NCBI RefSeq assembly: GCF_002749615.1
Contig: NZ_CP024201.1
Location: 992,001-1,056,000 of the forward strand
Direction: 5' to 3'
From: Caulobacter mirabilis
Lineage (GTDB): Bacteria > Pseudomonadota > Alphaproteobacteria > Caulobacterales > Caulobacteraceae
Length of the DNA: 64,000 nucleotides
The notes beneath the pieces were generated by a model. The model made no database searches and was not told the origin of the DNA. It saw only the letters and a program-made list of their open reading frames with translations. The translations under genes were made by a program, and so were the position numbers. Positions 1-8,403 of this stretch are shown here, piece by piece. The stretch's first letter is position 1. Each line of letters starts with the position of its first letter.

Positions 1-160
1 GAGCAAGCGACTGATTTTTCAGGCTTGGAGCGGCCGTAGTCCACGCTCGCGGAGGCGGGGCCATACTGAGGGGGCCAGTGCGCGCTCCGACAGCGTGGCG
101 CGCTCGGCGCGGAGGCGACGGCGGCGAATGCGAGACATCCTGCCCGGGCGGTCCCGAAGC

Positions 161-838
161 CTAGACCTCGCCCTTGGCCCCGCCGCTGCGCTGGAAGTGC
201 TTCAGCGTGCGCAGCATGGCCAGCTTGGCGCTGTCCTCGTGGTGGGCCGCCCCCGGCGCCACGAAGGCGTGGCCGGCTTCGTAGAGGTACAGGGGCAGGT
301 CCGGATGCGCCACGGCGATGGCTTCGACCGTCGCGGGCGGAATGGTCTCGTCGGTTTTGCCGAAATGCAGGAGCGTCGGAACCCTCGGCGTCAGATCGAT
401 GTGGTCGATGATATTGCCGCCGTAGAAGCAGGCCGCCGCCTGGATCCCGTCGCACAGCGCCGAGGCGACCCAGGTCGACGAGCCGCCGAAGCAGAAGCCC
501 ATGACGAACACCGGCCCTTGCAGGGCGTCTACGGCCGCCTGGATCCGGCCGACGCACAGCTCGCCCCAGCCCGAGGCCTCGCCCAGCGCCAAGCGCTCCG
601 GCAGGATCTCGAACTTGACGTTGTGGTCGGGGAAGGGCGTCTCGCCGTCGAGCAGGCTGGGGGCGATCACCTCCCAGCCCTCGGCCGCCAGGCTGTCGGA
701 CAGTTCGCGGATGTGCGGCGTCACGCCCCAGATGGCGTGCAGGATCACCAGGCCGCCGCGTCGAGCCTCCAGCGCGGGCGCGTGATACGCCGCCAGCCGG
801 TCGCCGGTCCGGGTCGCCAGGGTGATCCGTTCGCCCAT
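161..838 (-). CDS. Dienelactone hydrolase family protein (copy 1)
   Basis: A cytoplasmic alpha/beta hydrolase of about 225 residues, the usual size for the dienelactone hydrolase family, which opens lactone or ester rings with a Cys-Asp-His triad. The nucleophile elbow reads GFCFGG, so the nucleophile is Cys. The later segment LHFGKTDETIP holds the likely Asp and the AGHAF segment the His. I start at the ATG just downstream of the paralogue; an upstream extension in this frame would only read through the neighbouring gene. It follows a second hydrolase with a 2-nt gap, so the two are probably co-transcribed and arose by duplication. The substrate is unknown. Confidence 0.86.
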   Translation of the reverse strand: MGERITLATRTGDRLAAYHAPALEARRGGLVILHAIWGVTPHIRELSDSLAAEGWEVIAPSLLDGETPFPDHNVKFEILPERLALGEASGWGELCVGRIQAAVDALQGPVFVMGFCFGGSSTWVASALCDGIQAAACFYGGNIIDHIDLTPRVPTLLHFGKTDETIPPATVEAIAVAHPDLPLYLYEAGHAFVAPGAAHHEDSAKLAMLRTLKHFQRSGGAKGEV

Positions 839-840
839 CG

Positions 841-1521
841 CTATTTTGCTCCGTTCGCCTCGAACAGCTCGACCGACCGCTTCCGCGCCAGCTCGGCGTC
901 GGCGAGGTCGGAATCGGGCCGGCCGTCGTTGTTGAATCCGTGACCGGACGCTTCGTAGATGTAGACGGGCAGGTCCGGATAGGCCGCGTTGATCGCCGCC
1001 TTGGTCTCGTCGGCCGGAATGTGGGCGTCCTTGCGGCCGAAGTGGCAGATGACCGGGATCTTCGGCGCCACGCCCAGGCTCTGGGCCACGCGACCGCCGT
1101 AGTAGGAGGCGGCGGCCGACAGCCCGGTCGCCTTGCCGGCGGCCAGCCAGGCGATCACCCCGCCGTAGCAGTAGCCGACGATGAACACCGGACCGCGCGG
1201 GGCCAGATAGTCGATCGCCGCCTGGACGTCGCTGATCGGGTTGTCCAGGCCGTTGGCGGTCATGTAGGCCACGCCGGTCTCGAGCCCCTTGGGGTCGTGG
1301 TCGGCGATGAAACCCTTCTCCTGGCGATCGAACATCGAGGGCGCGACGGCCTCGAACCCCTTGGCCGCCCAACGGGCGACGTCGGCCTGGACGTACTGGT
1401 CCAGGCCGAAGATCTCCTGGATGACGACGACGCCGCCCTTGCGAGGGCCCTGGGCCTCGGCGTGCAGCGCGGTGAACGCGAAGCCGTCGATCGCGGAGGT
1501 GAGGGTGATGGTCTTGGCCAT
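841..1521 (-). CDS. Dienelactone hydrolase family protein (copy 2)
   Basis: A 226-residue alpha/beta hydrolase, first gene of the tandem pair. It opens MAKTITLTSAIDGF, carries the conserved early segment VVVIQEIFGLDQYV, the nucleophile elbow GYCYGG (Cys nucleophile), an Asp in HFGRKDAHIP and a His in SGHGFNN. The start is the ATG of MAKTI, because the 22 residues an earlier start would add do not resemble the family. The two copies differ clearly across their length, so this is an old duplication. Family assignment is firm; the substrate is not known. Confidence 0.88.
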   Translation of the reverse strand: MAKTITLTSAIDGFAFTALHAEAQGPRKGGVVVIQEIFGLDQYVQADVARWAAKGFEAVAPSMFDRQEKGFIADHDPKGLETGVAYMTANGLDNPISDVQAAIDYLAPRGPVFIVGYCYGGVIAWLAAGKATGLSAAASYYGGRVAQSLGVAPKIPVICHFGRKDAHIPADETKAAINAAYPDLPVYIYEASGHGFNNDGRPDSDLADAELARKRSVELFEANGAK

Positions 1522-1599
1522 TGGTCTATCCCTAAGCAAACAGCATTGCGGCCATAGCCCGGGCTCGCGCGAATGGTCCAGAGTCACCCCAGGGAAGCC

Positions 1600-2355
1600 T
1601 CACCCCACGGCAAGGGGCGGCACGATCTCGCTCATCACCGGTCCGATCTCGTCGTGCAGGACCAGGTCGGCGTAGGGATCGAGGTCCGTCGCCTCGCGGT
1701 TGACGATGGCCAGCCTCGCGCCGTTCCGCTTGGCCAGGATCGGGAAGCCGGCGGCCGGATAGACCACCAGCGACGAGCCCAGCACCAGGAACAGGTCGCA
1801 GGCCAGGGTCTCCGCCTCGGCGCGTTCCATCGGCCCGTCCGGCATCTGCTGGCCGAAGGAGATGGTGGCGCTTTTGACGAGGTTCCCGCAGCTGCGGCAG
1901 GTCGGGATCTCGTCCCGGTCGACGAAGATCGGTCGCAGATCCTTGAACTCGTGGCGCAGGCCGCAGCGGAGGCAGGTCGCATAGCTGGCGTTGCCGTGCA
2001 GCTCGATCACCCGGTCGTCGGGGACGCCGCTGTCCTGGTGCAGGTTGTCGACGTTCTGGGTGATGACGCTGGCCACCTTGCCGGTCGCCACCAGCCGGGC
2101 CACGGCGTCGTGGCCGGCGTTGGGCGCCCGGCCGGTCCAGCCGGCCGTCCCGTTGAACACCCGTGTCCAGGCCTCGCGGCGCTTGTCCTCGTCGCCGACA
2201 AACTCCTGGAAGTAGATCGGCTTCATCTTCGACCACACGCCGCCGGGGCTGCGGAAGTCGGGAATGCCGGACTCGGTCGAGATGCCGGCGCCGGTGAACA
2301 CCACCACCCGGCGGGCGTCGTCGATCAGGCGGGCGAGGTCGGAGCGGGAGGCCAT
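1600..2355 (-). CDS. SIR2-family NAD-dependent protein deacylase
   Basis: A sirtuin of 251 residues that removes acyl groups from lysines using NAD+. The NAD-binding motif GAGISTESGIPDFRS begins at residue 22, TQNVDNLH at about 99-106, and the catalytic His is H120 in ELHGN. Four zinc-ligand cysteines occur in the order C128, C131, C153 and C156. It contains neither the Ala-Glu-Pro-type arginine/tyrosine desuccinylase signature in an obvious form nor any fused domain. It lies 78 nt upstream of the hydrolase pair and may lead that transcript. It is divergent from the small membrane-protein gene. Confidence 0.93.
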   Translation of the reverse strand: MASRSDLARLIDDARRVVVFTGAGISTESGIPDFRSPGGVWSKMKPIYFQEFVGDEDKRREAWTRVFNGTAGWTGRAPNAGHDAVARLVATGKVASVITQNVDNLHQDSGVPDDRVIELHGNASYATCLRCGLRHEFKDLRPIFVDRDEIPTCRSCGNLVKSATISFGQQMPDGPMERAEAETLACDLFLVLGSSLVVYPAAGFPILAKRNGARLAIVNREATDLDPYADLVLHDEIGPVMSEIVPPLAVG

Positions 2356-2473
2356 GCACCCAGCCTAGCGCGCCGGTGTCCCCGTCGTCTCGTCCGGAGT
2401 TGTCAGGCCGGAGCCTGTATGGTCGTCTGCATCGCTCGATGGCGGAATGTCGTCGAGCTCAGGGGGAGGTACG

Positions 2474-2692
2474 ATGGGAACGATGTCGATCTTGCACTGG
2501 CTGGCGGTGCTGCTCTTCGTACCGCTGGTGGTCGGGATGATCGTTTCGGTATGCGTGATCCTGCGCAAGGCGGGGTTCAGCCGGTGGTGGGCGATCGTCG
2601 CCTTCATCCCGTACGTGAACATCGTCGGGCTGTTCGTGTTCGCGTTCGTGCGCTGGCCCAGCCTGGAAGCGCGCGCCCAGTCCCCCGACTAG
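2474..2692 (+). CDS. Small membrane protein with two hydrophobic segments
   Basis: A 72-residue protein with two predicted membrane spans (about residues 7-28 and 36-58) and a short polar tail. The start is set by a strong ribosome site, an AGGGGGAGG stretch at 2461-2469 five bases before the ATG. The segment WWAIVAFIPYVNIVGLFVFAF resembles the second helix of small DUF805-like or tellurium-type membrane proteins, but I cannot name a family. It is a single gene divergent from the sirtuin and convergent with ychF. Function unknown. Confidence 0.72.
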   Translation: MGTMSILHWLAVLLFVPLVVGMIVSVCVILRKAGFSRWWAIVAFIPYVNIVGLFVFAFVRWPSLEARAQSPD

Positions 2693-2709
2693 GCGCGCTT
2701 CGGCCGATC

Positions 2710-3810
2710 CTAGACGTTGAAGCGGAAGTGCATCACGTCGCCGTCCTTGACGATGTACTCCTTGCCTTCCGAGCGCATCTTGCCGGCTTCCTTGGCCCCC
2801 GCCTCGCCGCCCAGGGCGACGAAGTCGGCGTAGGCGATGGTCTCGGCGCGGATGAAGCCCTTCTCGAAGTCGTTGTGGATCACGCCGGCGGCCTGGGGCG
2901 CGGTCGTGCCGACCGGGATCGTCCAGGCGCGGGCTTCCTTCGGGCCGACGGTGAAGTAGCTCTGCAGGCCGAGCAGGGCGTAGGCCTCGCGGATAAGGCG
3001 GTTCAGGCCAGGCTCGCTGAGGCCCAGGGTCTCCAGGAACTCGGCGCGCTCGGCCGGGTCCAGCAGGGCGATCTCGCTCTCGATCTGGGCCGAGATGACC
3101 ACGCTCTTGGCGTTGTCGCGCTTGGCGCGCTCGGCGACCAGGGCGCTGTACTGGTTGCCGCTCTCGGCCGCGCCTTCGTCGACGTTGCAGACGTACAGCG
3201 CCGGCAGCGAGGTCAGCAGCTGCAGCATGTGCCAGGCCTTCTCGTCTTCCTTCGAGATGTCCGCGGCGCGGGCCGGGCGGCCGTTGTTCAGCTGCTCCAG
3301 GGCGACGTTGATGAGGCGAAGGGTGTTGGCGGCCTCCTTGTCGCCGCCCGACTTGGCCTTCTTCTCGACGTTCGGCTTGCGCTTCTCGAGGCTCTCGAGG
3401 TCGGCCAGCATCAGCTCGGTCTCGATGATCTCCAGGTCGGCGATCGGATCGATCCGGCCCTCGACGTGGGTGATGTCGCCGTCCTCGAAGCAGCGCGCCA
3501 CGAAGGCCACGGCGTCGCAGTCGCGGATGTTGGCCAGGAACTGGTTGCCCAGGCCCTCGCCCTTCGACGCGCCGCGCACCAGGCCGGCGATGTCGACGAA
3601 GTTGATCCGCGACGGGATGATCTCCTTGGAGCCGGCGATCTTGGCCAGCGTATCCAGGCGCGGCTCCGGCACGGCCACGTCGCCGGTGTTCGGCTCGATC
3701 GTGCAGAACGGGTAGTTGGCCGCCTGGGCCGAGGCCGTCTGGGTGAGGGCGTTGAACAGGGTCGACTTGCCCACGTTGGGCAGGCCGACGATCGCGACTT
3801 TCAGGGCCAT
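2710..3810 (-). CDS. ychF: Redox-regulated ATPase YchF (Obg-like)
   Basis: A 366-residue P-loop protein of the YchF/OLA1 family, which binds ribosomes and hydrolyses ATP. The Walker A motif GLPNVGKST lies at about residues 9-17. The base-specificity motif reads NVDE in place of the GTPase NKxD, which is the family hallmark for ATP preference. The C-terminal TGS domain ends in VKDGDVMHFRFNV. Length and ends match the family. It follows the TPR membrane protein and pth on the same strand, in keeping with the translation-related setting of this region. Confidence 0.96.
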   Translation of the reverse strand: MALKVAIVGLPNVGKSTLFNALTQTASAQAANYPFCTIEPNTGDVAVPEPRLDTLAKIAGSKEIIPSRINFVDIAGLVRGASKGEGLGNQFLANIRDCDAVAFVARCFEDGDITHVEGRIDPIADLEIIETELMLADLESLEKRKPNVEKKAKSGGDKEAANTLRLINVALEQLNNGRPARAADISKEDEKAWHMLQLLTSLPALYVCNVDEGAAESGNQYSALVAERAKRDNAKSVVISAQIESEIALLDPAERAEFLETLGLSEPGLNRLIREAYALLGLQSYFTVGPKEARAWTIPVGTTAPQAAGVIHNDFEKGFIRAETIAYADFVALGGEAGAKEAGKMRSEGKEYIVKDGDVMHFRFNV

Positions 3811-3902
3811 CGGTGTTCCGGGAAGCGTTGGGCCGGCGGGGCCGGCGAATGTTGGCGCGTCTTATGCCGACTTTGCCCCGCGATCTCAACGTCTGCGGCG
3901 CG

Positions 3903-4649
3903 TCAACCGATCGCGGCGGCCGCGAACTCGCGCCACTGCCGGGCTTCCTTGCGGAAATGGGCCGTCGCCTTGGCGGCGCGCTTGTCGATCTCGGCCAGGG
4001 CCTCGGCCGCCTCGTCGCGGCGCCCGACCTCGGCGAGGAAGGCGGCGTAGCGGGCCAGGCCTTCCAGGCCCGGCAGGCGGCCGGCGGCCCACTGGTAGGC
4101 GGTGTCGGCTTCGGCCGTGCGCCCGAGGGCGTGATAGGCCCGCCCCATGGCCAGGGCGGCCTGGGGCGTCCGGCCCGCCTCGCCCTGCTCTCCCAGGCGC
4201 TCCAGGAGCGCCAGCGCCTCGCCGGGGCGGCTGAGCTCGATCAGCGCCCGGGCGCGGCCGAGCAGAAGGGCAGGGTCGTCCTCGTGGATGCCCCGCGCGG
4301 CCTGCTGATAGAGCCGTTCGGCCTCGTCGAAGCGGGACAGGCCCATCGCGGCGGCGGCGTGCCGCATCAGGTTGCCGGCCGTGGGGCTGTCGTCGGAAGC
4401 GGTTTTGGCTTCGCGGTATTCGCGCTCGGGGTCCAGGGCCTGTTTGGCGGCGGCGCCCAGGCGGCGGGCGGTCGAACCGCCCATCAGGTCGGGCAGGACG
4501 GCGATGGCGAAATAGACGATCCCGCCCAGCGGCTGCAGCGCCAGGATGATGAACAGCCAGTACAGCTCGCGCCCCGTGCGCACGGCGTGCACGCACATCA
4601 GGACCGCGAAGATCAGCGACAGACCGATACCGAAGATCATCAGGCCCAC
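3903..4649 (-). CDS. TPR-repeat membrane protein
   Basis: A 248-residue protein. Two hydrophobic helices near the N-terminus (about residues 3-18 and 29-50) are followed by a soluble helical region with several tetratricopeptide-like repeats. Examples are FDEAERLYQQAARG, PGEALALLERLGEQG and RTAEADTAYQWAAGRLP. The layout matches a family of short alphaproteobacterial proteins with a phospholipase-D-nuclease-like N-terminal membrane segment and TPRs, probably an adaptor. It sits between pth and ychF with short gaps. The exact role is unknown. Confidence 0.8.
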   Translation of the reverse strand: MGLMIFGIGLSLIFAVLMCVHAVRTGRELYWLFIILALQPLGGIVYFAIAVLPDLMGGSTARRLGAAAKQALDPEREYREAKTASDDSPTAGNLMRHAAAAMGLSRFDEAERLYQQAARGIHEDDPALLLGRARALIELSRPGEALALLERLGEQGEAGRTPQAALAMGRAYHALGRTAEADTAYQWAAGRLPGLEGLARYAAFLAEVGRRDEAAEALAEIDKRAAKATAHFRKEARQWREFAAAAIG

Positions 4650-4688
4650 TCCCCAGGGAGCGTCACTTTGCAGCCGGCGGGCGGAGCG

Positions 4689-5312
4689 TCAATCGGCGTC
4701 CCGCGCCTGTTTGCGCGGGTCGGCCTTGGGAGCGGGGGCCAGGCGCATCACCTCGGCCTGGAAGCGCTCGTCGTCGCCGGCCGCGGCGAAGGGCAGGGCG
4801 TCGGCGACGGCGTCCAGCATCGGGTCCAGCCAGACATGCTCGGCCTTGTGCAGGTCGCCCAGGACGTAGTGCATGACCATGTCCTTGTCGCCCGGATGGC
4901 CGACGCCGATGCGGGCGCGGCGGAAGTCGGCCCCGACCTGGCTGGTCACCGAGCGGATGCCGTTGTTGCCCGCCGCGCCGCCGCCGGTCTTCATCCGGAA
5001 GCGGCCGGGGGCGAGGTCGATCTCGTCGTGGAACACGATCACGTCGGCGGGCTTCAGCTTGAAGAACCGCGCCGCCTCGCCGACGGCCCGACCGGTCTCG
5101 TTGTAGAAAGTCTGCGGCTTCAGCATCAGCAGCTTGACCGCGCCGCCGGGCGTCTCGACCTGGCCCTCGCAGGCCAGACCCTGGAAGCGGGCGCGCCAGG
5201 GCGCGGTCGCGTACTTCCGGGCGATGGCGTCCATCGCCATGAAGCCGACGTTGTGGCGGTTCTTCTCGTACTTGGGCCCGGGATTGCCCAGGCCGGCGAG
5301 GATCAGCGTCAC
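4689..5312 (-). CDS. pth: Peptidyl-tRNA hydrolase
   Basis: A 207-residue bacterial Pth, which recycles peptidyl-tRNA released by stalled ribosomes. The opening GLGNPGPKYEKNRHNVGF contains the catalytic His in the NRHNVG context. FHDEIDLAPG and GGGAAGNNGIRS are the other signature blocks. The protein has a normal length with a short basic tail. It follows rplY with a strong terminator between them, so it probably also has its own promoter. The rplY-pth pairing is common in alphaproteobacteria. Confidence 0.97.
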   Translation of the reverse strand: MTLILAGLGNPGPKYEKNRHNVGFMAMDAIARKYATAPWRARFQGLACEGQVETPGGAVKLLMLKPQTFYNETGRAVGEAARFFKLKPADVIVFHDEIDLAPGRFRMKTGGGAAGNNGIRSVTSQVGADFRRARIGVGHPGDKDMVMHYVLGDLHKAEHVWLDPMLDAVADALPFAAAGDDERFQAEVMRLAPAPKADPRKQARDAD

Positions 5313-5333
5313 GAGCCGCTCCGTATCAGGGAC

Positions 5334-5367
5334 TCAAACGAAAACGGGCGAGCCGAAGCCCGCCCGT
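5334..5367 (-). terminator. Rho-independent terminator after rplY
   Basis: Read on the minus strand, a 10-bp stem (ACGGGCGGGC pairing with GCTCGCCCGT, one G-T pair) encloses a TTCG tetraloop and is followed by TTTTCGTTTG. It begins 26 nt past the rplY stop and ends just before pth, so it should separate or attenuate the two genes. Confidence 0.88.
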
Positions 5368-5392
5368 GAACTCGCAGCGATGAGAAGGCTGC

Positions 5393-6007
5393 TTAGCCTT
5401 CTTCGCCTTCGGCGGCGGCGTCTTCAGCGGCTTCCGACAGGGCGGCCGAGGAGACCTTCAGCGTCGCGATCACGAAGTCGCGGTCGGCGATGGCCGGGGT
5501 CACGCCCTTGGGCAGGGTGATGTCGCCGATGCGGATGGTGTCGCCCATTTCCTTGCCGGCCAGGTCGACGACGATCTCTTCCGGGATCGCGTTGGCCGGG
5601 GCGTTCACTTCGATGTCGTGACGCACGACTTCCAGCGAACCGCCCGACTTCAGGCCCGGCGAGGCTTCGTGGTTCTTGAAGTGCACCGGCACGGCGATCT
5701 TCACCACGCCCGACTCGTCGACGCGGTACAGGTCGAAGTGCATCGGCTCGTCGGTGACCGGATGGAACTGGATGTCCTTGGCGATGACCGGCTGGGTCTC
5801 TTCGCCGTACTTCAGGGTCACCAGGTGGCCGAGCAGCTTGCCGGTGTAGAGCGACTTGCGGAACTCGTTGCTCTTCACGGCGATGGCCACCGGCTCCTTG
5901 GCGCCGCCGTACAGCACGCCCGGCACCTTGCCGGCGCGACGGGCTTCACGGGCGCCGCCGGTGCCGGTGCGGTCGCGGACTTCGACGTTGAGGACGATCT
6001 CGGCCAT
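5393..6007 (-). CDS. rplY: 50S ribosomal protein L25 (Ctc form)
   Basis: A 204-residue L25/TL5/Ctc-type protein that binds 5S rRNA. The N-terminal L25 domain starts ILNVEVRDRTGTGGARE and contains the GKVPGVLYGG block. It is followed by the TL5 beta domain (IAVPVHFKNHEASPG). The C-terminus is acidic and Ala/Glu-rich, as usual for the long alphaproteobacterial form. It is read toward pth. A hairpin sits in the leader just upstream of the start. Confidence 0.96.
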   Translation of the reverse strand: MAEIVLNVEVRDRTGTGGAREARRAGKVPGVLYGGAKEPVAIAVKSNEFRKSLYTGKLLGHLVTLKYGEETQPVIAKDIQFHPVTDEPMHFDLYRVDESGVVKIAVPVHFKNHEASPGLKSGGSLEVVRHDIEVNAPANAIPEEIVVDLAGKEMGDTIRIGDITLPKGVTPAIADRDFVIATLKVSSAALSEAAEDAAAEGEEG

Positions 6008-6028
6008 GGTCTAGGTTCTCAAAACGAA

Positions 6029-6059
6029 GTCGCCGCGGCAGAAGGCTCCGCGCGGCGAC
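6029..6059 (-). promoter_or_regulatory. Leader hairpin upstream of rplY
   Basis: A perfect 9-bp inverted repeat (GTCGCCGCG with CGCGGCGAC) with a 13-nt loop, ending 22 nt before the rplY start. On the minus strand it is followed by TTCGTTTTG, so it could be a terminator for the upstream lipoprotein gene or an attenuator in the rplY leader. I cannot tell these apart from sequence. Confidence 0.55.
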
Positions 6060-6143
6060 GGTCGGTGAATTCAGGGTTGCGCTCGATACACGCTTTGGAG
6101 CCGGGACGCAACGTGAGTCGAGTCAAAGGCTTGCGCGTGGAGA

Positions 6144-6169
6144 TCGGCCGGCCCCGGAGGACCGGCCGA
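6144..6169 (-). terminator. Hairpin after the polyproline lipoprotein gene
   Basis: A GC-rich hairpin of two 11-base arms (left arm TCGGCCGGCCC) with one mismatch and a CGGA loop, lying 8 nt past the stop of the lipoprotein gene. There is no U-run on the minus strand, so an intrinsic terminator is only a candidate call. Confidence 0.45.
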
Positions 6170-6177
6170 AAAGGGGG

Positions 6178-7218
6178 TCAGCGGCGGGTGGCCGGCTTCT
6201 TCTTGGTCGCTGAAGCGGTCGTCGAGACCGGGGTGACCACCGGCCGGGGCGGTTCGGGCGGGGCGACGGCGCCCGAGCCCTTGATCATGCACTGACCGGT
6301 GTCGATCATGATGTGCTGGCCCAAGCAGAAGACGTCCTCGTAGTGCGGCTTCGACACGGCCAGGCACTGGTAGAGGTTCAGCTTGGCCATCTTAAGGCAG
6401 TAGCCGCTGCTCTGTTCGGCGCTGAGGGCGTCGATGCTGGTCAGGTTGGCGTCGCCGGCCTCGCCCAGGGCCGCCAGGGCGGCCACGGCCAGGCCGCGGA
6501 TGACCAGCGGCGACCACGGCGGCGGAGCCTCGCTGGCGATGACGCTCATCGGCGCGGCGCCGGTGCTGGCCTGCTGCAGCAGCAGGATGTCGTTGGCGTC
6601 GCCCAGCATCGGCGCGGCGCTGAGGCTGCGGGCCTCGAGCAGGCGGCCGTTACGGTTCAGCACTTCCTTCTTCGACCAGGCCTGACGCTGGACGTCGTAG
6701 GCGGCCTGTTTCACCAGGCGGCCGTTGACCAGCAGCTTGGACGCCTCGGCGCCGAGGCCGGAGACGATCAGGCCGGCGGCGGTCTGGGCGCCCGGCAGGT
6801 TCACGACGGTGTTCGGGGTGGCGATGATCTGGTCGCGCAGCGCGATGCGCTGGGCCGGATCGGCGGCGTAGGTGCGGACGCCCTGGACGAAGGTCGGGTC
6901 CTGCAGCGCCAGGATGGCGGCGTAGGCGACCGCGCCGCGCTGGTACTGGACGGGCTCGTAGGCGGCGGCCAGCTTCAGCGAGGTGGCGATCTGGTCGCCG
7001 TCCTTGAAGTCGGCCGAGATGGCGCCGGCGCGGGTCATGTAGGCCCGCCAGGCGCTGGCCTCCTCGATCACCTTCGGCGCGAGGGTGATCGGCGGCGGCG
7101 GCGGTGGCGGCGGCGGCGGGGGAGGCGGCGCTTCGGTCGTCTTACAGGCGGCCAGCCCGAGCAGCGCGGCGGCGGCCGCGACAGTGGCTAGACGTCGAAC
7201 GTTCCAATGCGATTTCAT
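6178..7218 (-). CDS. Polyproline lipoprotein of unknown function
   Basis: A 346-residue predicted lipoprotein. The start is the ATG of MKSHW, preceded by a GGGGGAG ribosome site. A hydrophobic signal leads to a lipobox LAAC with Cys25. Right after the lipidated Cys comes a run of 13 prolines (about residues 31-43), then a soluble, Ala-rich helical domain, four later cysteines (in YCLK, YQCL, FCLG and QCMI), and a basic Pro/Thr/Lys-rich tail. The polyproline would act as a rigid spacer from the membrane. Two related-looking neighbours were not found. No family is recognised. Confidence 0.82.
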   Translation of the reverse strand: MKSHWNVRRLATVAAAAALLGLAACKTTEAPPPPPPPPPPPPPITLAPKVIEEASAWRAYMTRAGAISADFKDGDQIATSLKLAAAYEPVQYQRGAVAYAAILALQDPTFVQGVRTYAADPAQRIALRDQIIATPNTVVNLPGAQTAAGLIVSGLGAEASKLLVNGRLVKQAAYDVQRQAWSKKEVLNRNGRLLEARSLSAAPMLGDANDILLLQQASTGAAPMSVIASEAPPPWSPLVIRGLAVAALAALGEAGDANLTSIDALSAEQSSGYCLKMAKLNLYQCLAVSKPHYEDVFCLGQHIMIDTGQCMIKGSGAVAPPEPPRPVVTPVSTTASATKKKPATRR

Positions 7219-7331
7219 GAGCACACTCCCCCACCAGCGCCCGGTGAAGTCAATAGAACCTGCCTGAGCGGCGAGAATGTGACGCCGCGTAATGACCATC
7301 CATTGCGCGGCTTATGGTTTCCAGAACCTTA

Positions 7332-8270
7332 TCAATCAAAAAGCTTTGAAACGGACTCTTCGTTGGCGATGCGCCGGATCGCCTCGCCAATCAGCGGGGC
7401 GCAGCTGACCCGGCGGATCTTCTTGCAGGTCTTCACGACGTCCGAGGACTCGATCGAGTCGGTGACGACCAGTTCCTTGAGCACGGAGTTGGCGACCCGG
7501 TCGGCGGCGGCGCCCGACAGCACGCCGTGGGTGACGTAGGCGCTGACCTCGGTCGCGCCGTGGTCGACCAGGGCCTTGGCGGCGTTGCACAGGGTGCCGG
7601 CCGAATCGACGATGTCGTCGAACAGGATGCAGCGGCGGCCCGAAACGTCGCCGATGATGTTCATCACCTCGCTCTCGCCCGGGGCGGAGCGGCGCTTGTC
7701 GACGATGGCCAGGTCGGCGTCGTCGATGCGCTTGGCCAGGGCCCGGGCGCGGACCACGCCGCCGACGTCGGGCGACACGATCATCAGGTCGTCGGACTTG
7801 CCGTACTTCGAGTTGATGTCGGCGGCCAGCAGCGGCACCGGCAGCAGGTTGTCGGTCGGAATGTCGAAGAAGCCCTGAATCTGACCGGCGTGGAGGTCCA
7901 TGGTCAGGACCCGGTCGGCGCCGGCGCGGGTGATCAGATTGGCGACCAGCTTGGCCGAGATCGGCGTGCGGCCGCCGGTCTTCCGGTCCTGGCGGGCGTA
8001 GCCGAAGTAGGGGACGACCGCCGTGATCCGCCGGCCCGACGCGCGCTTCAGCGCGTCGATGCAGATCAGCAGCTCCATCAGGTTGTCGTTGGCCGGGTAG
8101 CTGGTCGACTGGATGACGAAGACGTCCTCGCCGCGGACGTTCTCGTCGATGGTGACGAAGACCTCGTTGTCGGCGAAGCGCCGCACCTGGGCCTTGGTCA
8201 GCGGGACGTCGAGGTACTCCGCGATCGCGGTCGCGAGCGTGCGGTTGGAGTTGCCTGCGAGCAGCTTCAT
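7332..8270 (-). CDS. prs: Ribose-phosphate pyrophosphokinase
   Basis: A 312-residue class I PRPP synthetase, which makes phosphoribosyl pyrophosphate from ribose 5-phosphate and ATP for nucleotide, His and Trp synthesis. Visible signatures are the N-terminal MKLLAGNSN, the flexible-loop and divalent-cation block [15 protein letters not shown], and the PRPP-binding loop [15 protein letters not shown]. The length is standard and the start unambiguous. It is in the same orientation as the lipoprotein, rplY and pth genes downstream. Confidence 0.97.
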   Translation of the reverse strand: MKLLAGNSNRTLATAIAEYLDVPLTKAQVRRFADNEVFVTIDENVRGEDVFVIQSTSYPANDNLMELLICIDALKRASGRRITAVVPYFGYARQDRKTGGRTPISAKLVANLITRAGADRVLTMDLHAGQIQGFFDIPTDNLLPVPLLAADINSKYGKSDDLMIVSPDVGGVVRARALAKRIDDADLAIVDKRRSAPGESEVMNIIGDVSGRRCILFDDIVDSAGTLCNAAKALVDHGATEVSAYVTHGVLSGAAADRVANSVLKELVVTDSIESSDVVKTCKKIRRVSCAPLIGEAIRRIANEESVSKLFD

Positions 8271-8403
8271 CGGAGTAGTCTTCGCGCTGGGAATGTTGGG
8301 CGGCTTCTAGGCCCCGGAGGGGGAGGGGGCAAGACGATTCGACCCTTGGATAACGAGGTTTGGGGAGTTAGCGTCGTCGTCGGGAAATGGGGGAGAGCGG
8401 ATC

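Noticed and set aside
19..138. A 39-codon Arg-rich reading frame on the minus strand near the left edge.
   Set aside because: It has no ribosome site and a composition expected from GC-rich DNA; it is probably noise. The first 160 bases hold no gene I can support.
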